DNA from: Flammeovirgaceae bacterium UBA4659
Lineage (GTDB): Bacteria > Bacteroidota > Bacteroidia > Cytophagales > Cyclobacteriaceae
Direction of reading: 5' to 3'
NCBI GenBank assembly: GCA_002405445.1
Contig: DHLV01000034.1
Span: 1-10,671, forward strand
DNA length: 10,671 nt
The stretch's first letter is position 1. Each line of letters begins with the position of its first letter. The notes beneath the pieces were generated by a model, which searched no databases, was not told the origin of the DNA, and saw only the letters and a list, made by a program, of their open reading frames with translations. The position numbers and the translations under genes were made by a program. Below, in pieces: positions 1 to 6,477 of the stretch.

Positions 1-521
1 AACTCCAGGTCAAGCGCCTCGCGGTACCGCTGCTGTTGTTGCTGTAAGGCCATCAACTTTACCGCCTGCGGTGTGCCCGGCTCGGGTGATGCCGACTTGC
101 CGGTGATCTGGCTATTGAGCTGAATCTCGGCTTGCAACCCGGCCAGTTCCGCTCCTACCCGATCAACCAGAATTTGTGTTTGGGCACTGGCACGAGCCGA
201 CTCGGCCAGTGATAGCTTCTTCTTTTCTTCCTTTTCCGTCTCGAGCAGTCGGACGCGGCTTTGAAGTTTTGAAATCTCCATCTCCAACTCCGGGCTGCTC
301 AGTTCCAACAACACATCACCCTCCTTTACCTCCATACCCGGCACCACCGCCACACGTATTACCACAGCCGTTTGGGCTGAACTGATCTTATACTCCTTGC
401 TGCGCGCCAGGCCCACAGCCGTTTCGCCACTACCCCGGAAATACCGAAAACTGATGGCGAGCATGCCGACAAAAAATACGGCCACCAGGATGTAGAACCA
501 GTTGAATCTTGCTGAACTCAT
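1..521 (-). CDS. HlyD-like membrane-fusion (periplasmic adaptor) protein, partial, C-terminus off the left edge
   Basis: The first 173 residues are visible. Residues 1-30 hold a short basic N-terminus and one membrane segment (about 8-28). Residues 45-75 form half of a biotinyl/lipoyl-like domain, with the typical pattern V-x-x-G-M-E-V-K-E-G-D-V-L-L-E-L. From about residue 76 a long charged and Gln-rich helical region looks like the coiled-coil hairpin of membrane-fusion proteins. The second lipoyl half and the beta-barrel would lie outside the window. Proteins of this type link an inner-membrane transporter to an outer-membrane channel, or act in export of polymers and peptides. The ATG (521-519) overlaps the TGA of the DUF4956 gene (520-518) as ATGA, so the two are probably translationally coupled. 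The family call is firm. The transported substrate cannot be told, and no transporter gene is in view. Confidence 0.85.
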   Translation of the reverse strand, partial: MSSARFNWFYILVAVFFVGMLAISFRYFRGSGETAVGLARSKEYKISSAQTAVVIRVAVVPGMEVKEGDVLLELSSPELEMEISKLQSRVRLLETEKEEKKKLSLAESARASAQTQILVDRVGAELAGLQAEIQLNSQITGKSASPEPGTPQAVKLMALQQQQQRYREALDLE

Positions 522-1192
522 CGGTCTTGAACAATTTCAGGTGCGGCCACGCGCAGCTGGGTTACGCCTTCTACTTTTCCCAATGCCTGCAATATTGTTT
601 CTTTTGACTCACCAGCTTTCAGGCTGATGGCAAATTGATAGCGGTAACCGTTCTCTTTGTTTGTGGCTACGCTCAGCGACCGGAATTCTCGGCAATGGAT
701 GGCGAGCACGTTTTTAACCTGATCCAGCGCGAGTTGATTGGGCAGTGTGAAGAACAACCGGGTGTGGTGTGCATCGCTTCGAAAGGGAGAAAAATGCAAG
801 AGAACCGCCACCAGGCAGAACAAAATGGAGCCCACAAATGAGATGGTGTATCCATACACACCGATAGCCAGCCCGGTACTGAGGGCCGCAAAAAGGAACA
901 ATACGTCTCGCGGATCATCAATGCGCGTGCGAAAGCGAATGATCGCCATGGCGCCAAAAACCCCCAGGCCCCGGGCGAGGCTGTCCCCAATCGCCATCAT
1001 CACTAAGGTTGTTACCACCGCCCCAAGCACGAGTGATTGAAAAAAATTACGCGGGTAGTATTCGCCTGTGAACGTCAGCTTGTGCGTAACGGCAATTAGA
1101 CATGCCAATACAAAGGCCCATAAAAACGAATAGGTGATATTGATGAGCTGGGGATACTCATACACCGGCTGATCTGGAAATAACTCAAGCAT
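518..1192 (-). CDS. DUF4956 domain-containing integral membrane protein
   Basis: A 224-residue protein with about four membrane segments (roughly 20-37, 52-68, 74-90 and 98-133) and a soluble tail. The diagnostic stretch is at 73-112: ARGLGVFGAMAIIRFRT, then D-D-P-R-D and a hydrophobic FLFAALSTGLAIG run. This matches the conserved core of DUF4956. Residues 143-218 look like a small alpha/beta domain, perhaps ACT-like, an inference from the hydrophobic pattern only. The biochemical role is unknown. In other genomes DUF4956 genes are commonly next to VTC-type polyphosphate polymerase and CotH genes. Here the neighbours are a lamin-tail lipoprotein 12 bases upstream and a membrane-fusion protein overlapping by 4 bases, which suggests one envelope-associated operon. 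The ATG at 1192 is the only well-placed start. The family call is good, the function open. Confidence 0.88.
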   Translation of the reverse strand: MLELFPDQPVYEYPQLINITYSFLWAFVLACLIAVTHKLTFTGEYYPRNFFQSLVLGAVVTTLVMMAIGDSLARGLGVFGAMAIIRFRTRIDDPRDVLFLFAALSTGLAIGVYGYTISFVGSILFCLVAVLLHFSPFRSDAHHTRLFFTLPNQLALDQVKNVLAIHCREFRSLSVATNKENGYRYQFAISLKAGESKETILQALGKVEGVTQLRVAAPEIVQDR

Positions 1193-1204
1193 GGCCGTTG
1201 CTGA

Positions 1205-2449
1205 TTACTGGTTGGATTGTCCCGGTGTCGGGGTGTTGAAAACTCTCCAGGTAGCCGCTCCGTCCGTGGTTCGACCCCAGGAAAGATTTTCGCTTTGTGC
1301 GCCAAAGGTGTATTCGTCAATGGTGCGGCCATCGATATAATACAAGCCCACATCCTCGCCAAGGCTGTTCAACGCAAAGTCGAGGTGCAGCGGACCCTGG
1401 GCCGGAGTGTTATCGGCCCAAAGCACCAGTCGGCCTCCCGCGGGAATGGTGGTAACAGCGGGATTATTTGCTGGAATCCTGAAATTAAACGGATTGTTTT
1501 TGTTATCGGACAAATACATGCCGGCCAGGTTCACGGCTGTTGTTCCGCGATTGTAAATCTCAATCCAGTCGTCAAACTCGGCCGCGCCACTGCTGTTGTC
1601 CGGGCAGCATGCCGTGTTGAAGGCAAGAAATTCATTGATCACCAGATTAGGAAGCGGGTCGGTGTTGAGTATATAGCTCAAGGTCTCGTTCGGGGCATTG
1701 GTTGGCCAAAGCGAGGTTCTGCCATTGCTGCCGATGGCCTCAACATAATATTCGCGGGTGCCGGTGACGGCAGCGGCAGGCAACGTGCCGGTGTACGTTT
1801 GCCCGGAGGCCGTCATATTCACCGAGGTGTAGGTTCCCCCGTTGAAACGGTGCCACAACTTTAAAGACGAAATACCTGCACCGGCCACTACCTGAGCGGT
1901 AACGGTCACCGATTGATTGAGCCCCGGCACCAAAGGATTGCGCACCACCGATGAAATCGCGGGTGCTTGCGAATTCCCATTGGAGGCACCGCGCGAAGTA
2001 ACCCCGGAGATGGCCAATGTTTCTGACCCGTCCGGGTAGCGGCCATACGACTGACCATCGCCCAACGCGGGATACGTGACGCGATCGATCAGCGTGCCCT
2101 GTGCATTCTCCAGAAAGACCGTCTCACCCGATGCCGACAGCCGGAAGTTCGTGTTCAGGCCGGCACCCGTGTCATCACAAACCAGAACTAGAAATCCTTT
2201 TGCGGGAATTGAAACGCCATCGGGAATCCGGTATTTGGTGTCCGGATTATCATAAATCAGGAACCCGGACAAATCGCGTGGCGACTCCTGACTATTATAT
2301 AATTCAATCCAGTCGTCTCCCGAGGCCGCATACAATTCATTGATAACAAGCCCCTCGGGAACAATTTCTTCCTCAGCGGGTGAACTGCATGAAATCGGAA
2401 AGAAACCAGCCAGGAAAGCCAACAAAACACGCAACCGAATTTTCAGCAC
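1205..2449 (-). CDS. Lipoprotein with two lamin-tail domains (LTD) flanking an Ig-like domain
   Basis: The preferred start is GTG at 2449-2447. It gives a compact lipoprotein signal (M-L-K-I-R-L-R, a hydrophobic run, then FPIS-C with Cys21 as the lipidated residue), while the longer in-frame GTG at 2512 would add 21 unrelated residues. The mature protein begins C-S-S-P-A-E-E-E. LTD 1 spans about 34-155, with LVINELYAA, DDWIELYN and a late SYGRYPDGSE motif. A beta-rich Ig-like segment spans about 163-262. LTD 2 spans about 268-412, with LVINEFLAFN, DDWIEIYNRG and a final SWGRTTDGAATW...NTPTPGQSN. Lamin-tail domains of bacteria occur in secreted or surface proteins, often with CotH kinases or nucleases, and are thought to bind partners or surfaces. 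No enzyme domain is seen, so this is probably a surface-anchored binding or scaffold subunit. Gene 1 of the operon with DUF4956 and the fusion protein. Confidence 0.85.
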   Translation of the reverse strand: MLKIRLRVLLAFLAGFFPISCSSPAEEEIVPEGLVINELYAASGDDWIELYNSQESPRDLSGFLIYDNPDTKYRIPDGVSIPAKGFLVLVCDDTGAGLNTNFRLSASGETVFLENAQGTLIDRVTYPALGDGQSYGRYPDGSETLAISGVTSRGASNGNSQAPAISSVVRNPLVPGLNQSVTVTAQVVAGAGISSLKLWHRFNGGTYTSVNMTASGQTYTGTLPAAAVTGTREYYVEAIGSNGRTSLWPTNAPNETLSYILNTDPLPNLVINEFLAFNTACCPDNSSGAAEFDDWIEIYNRGTTAVNLAGMYLSDNKNNPFNFRIPANNPAVTTIPAGGRLVLWADNTPAQGPLHLDFALNSLGEDVGLYYIDGRTIDEYTFGAQSENLSWGRTTDGAATWRVFNTPTPGQSNQ

Positions 2450-2749
2450 CGGACAAATGGATTTAACATTCGGGTAAAAATAGCGTAATCCGGGCCTAGT
2501 GCCAAGCGCCACTCAGTGCCAAAATAAAAAAACCGGGTACGCGGCCATTTGAGCGGTACACTCTCCCTACGTAAACCCATGCCACCTGCGAGGCGCCATC
2601 CCAGCAATCAAAAAAAAATGCAGCGGAGGCTGTGCCGGCAAACACAAAAATATTTTTCTTCACAACGTGCAGGATGTCTTCTAATCCTCGAACAGCGAGA
2701 ACGATTTCGTACGGGCACATCGTTAAAATCCCCAACCATACTCCACCCT
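2450..2749. other. Intergenic region between the Usp gene and the lamin-tail operon
   Basis: About 300 bases with no convincing gene. Read on the minus strand it contains TATTTTTG at 2652-2645, a perfect TAnnTTTG -7 box, but there is no TTG element at the usual distance upstream. A possible terminator sits at 2578-2521, between that box and the lipoprotein start. If both were real, the box would not serve the operon. The true promoter of the lamin-tail operon is therefore not settled from the sequence. Confidence 0.4.
2521..2578 (-). terminator. Possible intrinsic terminator downstream of the first Usp gene
   Basis: On the minus strand, GGGT-TT-ACG can pair with CGTACCC (two-base bulge, long loop). 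This is followed at once by GG and a T-rich run, TTTTTTTATTTT, at 2532-2521. The T run is strong but the stem is imperfect, so the call is tentative. It would end the protease-Usp transcript about 170-230 bases after the Usp stop codon. Confidence 0.3.
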
Positions 2750-3568
2750 CTAATGGTGAAACACAAACATTGGGAAACGCGTGGCTGTACTCATCTGCTT
2801 GATCACGCTCTTGTGAAAGAGGTTTGCCAACAGCGTGTGGTGGCGCGTGCTCAATGCGATGGCATCCACTTCGTTTTGCTCAACATAAGCAGCTATGCCG
2901 CTGATTACGGTGTCATCATACTGTGTACAGAATCGGCACTCCATGCCCGGTGGCAGTTCGTTCCTCAACCGACTCTGAAGCGCCTGCAATGCAGTATCAG
3001 TATCGTGGTGGTATGGCGTAGTGATCACCTGCAAAATTGTTACTTTCAGTTTCAACAAGTCGGCCCAAGCGGCAAGTTGCCCAAAGGGCAGCGTTTTGTC
3101 AGTCAGGTAGTCGGCAGCAAATACCAATTGTTCCATTTCATTATACTCACAGCCTGGGGGCAGCAACAGCAACGGAACGGCTGATTCTTTGCTCACCTGG
3201 TATGCTGTGCTGCCCGCGATTGCATCGAACACATCTTCGGGCTTGCGAACCGTCATGATTATAAGCAGATGTTCTTCACCTGCTTCCGCGATGGACTGCG
3301 GAATCGACCGGTTGGCCTCCAGCACAGTGCCGGAACAAGAGATCTTAAATACGCTGCTGATTTCTTCGCTCAACTGCTTCAGGTGTTCTTGAACAACCTG
3401 CACCGTCAATGCCTTGCCGAGCAACAATTCCGGAACCGTCATGCTCCAAACTGATTGCACGTTAAAGATGGTCAGGTGCGCCCCTACCCTTTGGCACAGT
3501 TTCGCTGCAAAACGCACCGCGTGGTTGGCTTCCTCAGTGAGGTCGGTGGGAAAAAGAATCCGTTTCAT
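2750..3568 (-). CDS. Tandem-domain universal stress protein (UspA family), ATP motif degenerate
   Basis: A 272-residue cytoplasmic protein made of two UspA folds (about 1-137 and 146-272). The first opens with M-K-R-I-L-F-P-T-D-L, where Asp9 fits the usual nucleotide-contacting Asp, and ends with G-S-T-A-Y-Q-V-S and VPLLLLP. The second ends L-F-H-K-S-V-I-K-Q-M and FPMFVF. The ATP-binding Usp motif G-2x-G-9x-G-S/T is not intact in either half: only the terminal G-S remains in the first and the glycines are absent from the second. It may therefore be a non-ATP-binding or weakly binding Usp. It starts 27 bases after the M50 protease stop, which makes one operon likely. Usp proteins generally support survival under starvation, hypoxia or respiratory block. 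The family call is firm, the ligand state inferred. Confidence 0.92.
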   Translation of the reverse strand: MKRILFPTDLTEEANHAVRFAAKLCQRVGAHLTIFNVQSVWSMTVPELLLGKALTVQVVQEHLKQLSEEISSVFKISCSGTVLEANRSIPQSIAEAGEEHLLIIMTVRKPEDVFDAIAGSTAYQVSKESAVPLLLLPPGCEYNEMEQLVFAADYLTDKTLPFGQLAAWADLLKLKVTILQVITTPYHHDTDTALQALQSRLRNELPPGMECRFCTQYDDTVISGIAAYVEQNEVDAIALSTRHHTLLANLFHKSVIKQMSTATRFPMFVFHH

Positions 3569-3595
3569 GTTGCTGTCGCGAAATTCACACCATTG

Positions 3596-4672
3596 TTATT
3601 TACTGCTCGTCTGTATTTGTTGCATCATGATGAATTCCAATATGTTCTCTGCATCGATGATACCCACCAACCGGCTGTTTTCGGTTACGAGTGATACATT
3701 GCCTGTCCGCACTCTTTTATAGGCTTCCTCCAATGGCTCGTTCACATCAACCTCTTGCCATGCACCGCTCAACACATTTGCCAGCGGTGTTGATGCGCCA
3801 TGTTCCTTCAGATGCTCAAAAATTTTGCTTCTGCTGATCGTGCCCACCACGCGATCGTGGTCAAACACAACAAAGTCATGTACCTGGGTGTCGAGCAGCA
3901 CCTGCATGGCTGTCGACAACGTGTCGGTAGACTGGAGTGACACAAACTTTTTCATCACCGCTTCTTTCACTTGATGGCCGCTGAGGGCCGATTTTGATTC
4001 AGTCTCGTCCAGCTCCGCCTGTGCTCCCAGAAAGACAAAAATTGCAATCACCAGCAGCACCGGATTGTAGAACAGTCCGATCATCGCAAAGCAAATCGCA
4101 AGGAACTGGCCCAAGTGTGCGGCTACGCGCGTTGCGCGCACCCGCCCGATTCGAAACGAAAGCAGTGCACGCAGCACACGGCCTCCATCCATCGGGAATG
4201 CAGGCACCAGGTTAAAAATCGCCAGTGAGAGATTGACAAAAAAGATTCCGAGCAAAAAGCTGTCTCCGTTAATGGTCTTGATCAACGCGAGGTTCTGAGC
4301 GGTGAGTTGGTGGGCGATGGCCGGATACACCAAAAGCGCGATTACCACATTGACCATCGGCCCCATCATGGCCATCACCAACTCCTGCGTGGGCTTTTCG
4401 GGTATGGCCTCCATACGGGCTACGCCTCCTATCGGCAACAACGTGATGTCTTTCGTCTTAAAACCAAACCGCCTTGCCGTGAGGGCATGCCCAAGTTCGT
4501 GCAGCACCACACATCCAAAAATGGTGAGCAGAAACAACACCTGCCACCCTGCGGTATTCATCGTGCCTGTTTTCCAGGATGAAAAAAGTACCCATACCAT
4601 CAAAAGGAGAAAGGTCCAGTGTACTGTAATCTTGATTCCCTTTACCCTGCCTAAACTGATCGACCATTTCAT
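3596..4672 (-). CDS. Site-2 protease (M50 family) with two CBS domains, Rip3-like
   Basis: A 358-residue polytopic metalloprotease. The start at 4672 gives MKWSISLGRVKGIKI, the standard N-terminus of this family. An upstream in-frame ATG at 4873 would add 67 residues without family character and would run into the divergent gene. Residues 17-30 and 45-65 are membrane segments. HELGH at 58-62 supplies two zinc ligands and the catalytic Glu59. FNLVPAFPMDGGR at 153-165 supplies Asp162 as the third ligand. Further membrane segments lie at about 100-118, 138-155 and 185-218. Two cytoplasmic CBS domains follow (about 235-290 and 296-352), probable sensors of adenine nucleotides. The architecture equals that of mycobacterial Rip3 and related intramembrane proteases that cleave anti-sigma factors or other membrane proteins. 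The substrate here is unknown and no anti-sigma gene is visible. It is the first gene before a Usp gene and diverges from the phosphoribosyltransferase operon. Confidence 0.93.
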   Translation of the reverse strand: MKWSISLGRVKGIKITVHWTFLLLMVWVLFSSWKTGTMNTAGWQVLFLLTIFGCVVLHELGHALTARRFGFKTKDITLLPIGGVARMEAIPEKPTQELVMAMMGPMVNVVIALLVYPAIAHQLTAQNLALIKTINGDSFLLGIFFVNLSLAIFNLVPAFPMDGGRVLRALLSFRIGRVRATRVAAHLGQFLAICFAMIGLFYNPVLLVIAIFVFLGAQAELDETESKSALSGHQVKEAVMKKFVSLQSTDTLSTAMQVLLDTQVHDFVVFDHDRVVGTISRSKIFEHLKEHGASTPLANVLSGAWQEVDVNEPLEEAYKRVRTGNVSLVTENSRLVGIIDAENILEFIMMQQIQTSSK

Positions 4673-4697
4673 GGTAACTAAGCCGTTGGTTTGCTGA

Positions 4698-4716
4698 CTC
4701 AAAGAAACGATTTGAG
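4698..4716. promoter_or_regulatory. Inverted repeat CTCAAA-N7-TTTGAG, possible operator
   Basis: Two perfect 6-base arms are separated by 7 bases (CTCAAAGAAACGATTTGAG). The repeat begins 26 bases upstream of the protease ATG, inside the divergent promoter region. The half-sites and spacing could suit a dimeric regulator, and it could also fold as a small hairpin in the protease leader. The half-site TCAAA resembles, in reverse orientation, part of a Crp/Fnr half-site, but it is not a match to that consensus. Confidence 0.35.
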
Positions 4717-4787
4717 CGCAGCCTGGTGGATGACGCAAATCGCGCGGGCAGTAGATTGTTATCATGCCGCTGTTGGCGGAACTTGGG

Positions 4788-4795
4788 TATGTTTG
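4788..4795 (+). promoter_or_regulatory. Bacteroidota-type -7 promoter box (TATGTTTG)
   Basis: TATGTTTG matches the Bacteroidota -7 consensus TAnnTTTG exactly. The expected transcript start near 4800-4803 would leave a leader of about 15 bases before the phosphoribosyltransferase ATG at 4817. TTG trinucleotides lie upstream at 4756 and 4773, but neither has the usual spacing of about 19-21 bases, so the -33 element is weak or absent. Confidence 0.55.
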
Positions 4796-4816
4796 GTGCA
4801 CAAAAAAACAGACATT

Positions 4817-5461
4817 ATGTTTCACGACAGGACACATGCGAGTTTCATGTTGGTAGAGCAGTTGAAGAAACATCGCTTCGGCAATGCCATCGTATTAGCG
4901 ATACCACGGGGTGGTGTGCCCATTGGTTATACGATTGCGCGGCAATTGGGACTGCCTCTGGACATCATCATGGCAAAAAAAATCGGGCATCCGTTTAACT
5001 CCGAATTTGCAATTGGTGCAGTAAGTGAATCCAAAATTGTGCTTACCGACACAGAAGGCATCACAAAGGATTACATTCAGAGCGAAGTAGAAAGACTTCG
5101 CCAGGTGATGAAAGAAAAATACAATACACTGGCGCATGAGCGCACACCAGTCGGCTTAAAAGATAAAGTGGTGATTCTGGTCGATGACGGGCTGGCGACC
5201 GGCAATACGATGCGGGTGTGTATCGATGAAATCAAACAAAGCAATCCGGCAAAAATCATTGTTGCCGTTCCGGTTGCTTCGAGCAGTGCAGCCAAAATGA
5301 TTCAACCGTTGGTAGATGAATTCGTTTGCTTACACACCACTGCCAACTTTTTTGCCGTGGGCAATTTCTACGAAAATTTTAACGAAGTATCTGACGAGAA
5401 CGTGAGAAAGTTTTTGGAGAAGATTGACGAGAAAAACAACTTTTTCAATTACGATACATAG
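4817..5461 (+). CDS. Phosphoribosyltransferase-family protein (COG1926 type)
   Basis: A 214-residue cytoplasmic protein with a type I phosphoribosyltransferase fold. The start at 4817 gives MFHDRTHASFMLVEQL, as expected for the family, and it follows the -7 box closely. The in-frame ATG at 4691 would place 42 residues of unrelated sequence on the front and would lie across the promoter. Residues 27-37 (LAIPRGGVPIG) match the family's N-terminal signature. The PRPP loop is VVILVDDGLATGNT at 118-131, with Asp123-Asp124 and T128-G-N-T131. The exact substrate is not known; this family has been called predicted phosphoribosyltransferase rather than a defined salvage enzyme. A relative (Rv0571c) belongs to the dormancy regulon of Mycobacterium tuberculosis. 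It is the first gene of the three-gene plus-strand operon. Confidence 0.9.
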   Translation: MFHDRTHASFMLVEQLKKHRFGNAIVLAIPRGGVPIGYTIARQLGLPLDIIMAKKIGHPFNSEFAIGAVSESKIVLTDTEGITKDYIQSEVERLRQVMKEKYNTLAHERTPVGLKDKVVILVDDGLATGNTMRVCIDEIKQSNPAKIIVAVPVASSSAAKMIQPLVDEFVCLHTTANFFAVGNFYENFNEVSDENVRKFLEKIDEKNNFFNYDT

Positions 5462-5535
5462 CACAGACGATGAACACCCGAGGGCAAAGTGTTGTGCTTC
5501 CTTCACGGCAACCGGTGGTGCATAAACAGTGGACG

Positions 5536-6477
5536 ATGCAATGGTGGTTGAAAGTCCGTTTCGCTTTGATCGGCATTGGTTTGTGCTTGTGTGTTTCCTG
5601 CGAGCGGCAGCCCGATGATCATGCAGTGGTGGCCACTCCCATTCACGATAAAATCAAGGCACATACTCGACAGCAATATTTTAAGTTTTCGCGAAATGTG
5701 CCCATGCGCGAGTATTTCTCAGTAGTTGACAGCATCGTGCGCGGCTATCCTGCTTTGGTACAATCGCCCCTGGCTGAATATTGTTTGATTCACCACAACA
5801 CACGCATCATTGACTCGCTGATGAGTTTTGACTATTACCACCAAAAGAAATACGGCATTTTCGTCTACGACTTATCGGCAAAGATAATTTTTCATCGGGG
5901 CGATAGTCTTGCCATCCCAGATTCAGTACGGTGTGCGGAATTGGCCAGCACGTTAAGGCTTTACGCGATTGACATCAACGTGCCGGAATTTAAGCTGACA
6001 GTGTTGAAGAAGGGAGAGCCGGTTTTCAACTGCCGGGTGCGCGTGGGAAAAAATGCCATCGAATACATTGAAACCGCAAAGGCAAAACTGGATTTAAAAA
6101 CACCCGTTGGCAAGGGCACCATCGTGAGGGTGTACCGGTCTCCGCGTTTTGTTGACCCGCATACAGGCAAGCTCTTCGAAACAACCGTTCGCGATGACGG
6201 TGCCCGCACGCTCATGCCTGCGATCCCCTCCATTCAGCCAATGATAAATGGTGTGGCAAGCGGCAAGTTGATCCATGCCACCACCAACCACCACACATTG
6301 AGCAGAGCCTACTCGCACGGCTGTGTGGGGCTTGATGAGTCTGACATGTGGAAGGTCTATTACTATGCCCCAGTTGGCACGCCAATATCGCTGCGCTACG
6401 ACCTGGATGTGCTCAACGAAGCGGGCGACACCATTCACCTAAAGGATATTTACAGACTGAGAAAGCATGCAAACTGA
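5536..6477 (+). CDS. L,D-transpeptidase (YkuD domain) lipoprotein
   Basis: The preferred start at 5536 gives M-Q-W-W-L-K-V-R, a hydrophobic run and the lipobox L-C-V-S-C (Cys22 from this start), a normal lipoprotein signal. An in-frame ATG at 5470, eight bases after the previous stop, would add 22 residues ahead of the signal and cannot be excluded. The YkuD catalytic region is near the C-terminus: LIHATTNHHTLS, then SHGCVGLDESD, with the nucleophilic Cys in SHGC and His of IHA about 16 residues before it. Upstream, LKTPVGKGTIV and the beta-rich stretch before it fit the same domain. These enzymes make 3-3 peptidoglycan crosslinks or attach proteins to peptidoglycan in the periplasm. The usual Arg after the catalytic Cys (SxGCxR) is replaced by Gly, so activity could differ. 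It overlaps the next gene by 11 bases. Confidence 0.87.
   Translation: MQWWLKVRFALIGIGLCLCVSCERQPDDHAVVATPIHDKIKAHTRQQYFKFSRNVPMREYFSVVDSIVRGYPALVQSPLAEYCLIHHNTRIIDSLMSFDYYHQKKYGIFVYDLSAKIIFHRGDSLAIPDSVRCAELASTLRLYAIDINVPEFKLTVLKKGEPVFNCRVRVGKNAIEYIETAKAKLDLKTPVGKGTIVRVYRSPRFVDPHTGKLFETTVRDDGARTLMPAIPSIQPMINGVASGKLIHATTNHHTLSRAYSHGCVGLDESDMWKVYYYAPVGTPISLRYDLDVLNEAGDTIHLKDIYRLRKHAN

Larger units (their letters stand above)
4673..4816. promoter_or_regulatory. Divergent promoter region between protease-Usp and phosphoribosyltransferase operons
   Basis: 144 bases separate two divergently read operons, so both promoters must lie in or near this stretch. On the plus strand a perfect Bacteroidota -7 box is present at 4788-4795. 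Near the protease start there is an inverted repeat at 4698-4716. No equally clear -7 box was found for the minus-strand operon. Co-regulation of the two units from this region is likely but inferred. Confidence 0.6.

Noticed and set aside
1217..1864. 215-codon open frame on the plus strand
   Set aside because: It lies wholly opposite the lamin-tail lipoprotein gene, whose domains are clear, and its product looks like an antisense shadow.
2645..2652. TATTTTTG on the minus strand as promoter of the lamin-tail operon
   Set aside because: The match to TAnnTTTG is exact, but there is no spaced TTG element and a possible terminator lies between it and the gene, so it is described only within the intergenic entry.
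2496..2735. Open frame of 79 codons on the minus strand between the Usp and lamin-tail genes
   Set aside because: It overlaps the start of the lipoprotein gene and a probable terminator, and its product has no recognisable domain or signal.
2549..3184. 211-codon open frame on the plus strand
   Set aside because: It crosses the intergenic region into the opposite strand of the Usp gene. It has no family features, while the Usp reading frame is convincing.
4691..4816. Upstream extension of the phosphoribosyltransferase to an ATG at 4691
   Set aside because: It would run across the -7 box at 4788-4795 and adds 42 residues unlike the family. The start at 4817 fits better.
4673..4873. Upstream extension of the protease gene to an ATG at 4873
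   Set aside because: The 67 extra residues are not family-like and would overlap the divergent gene. The family N-terminus starts at 4672.
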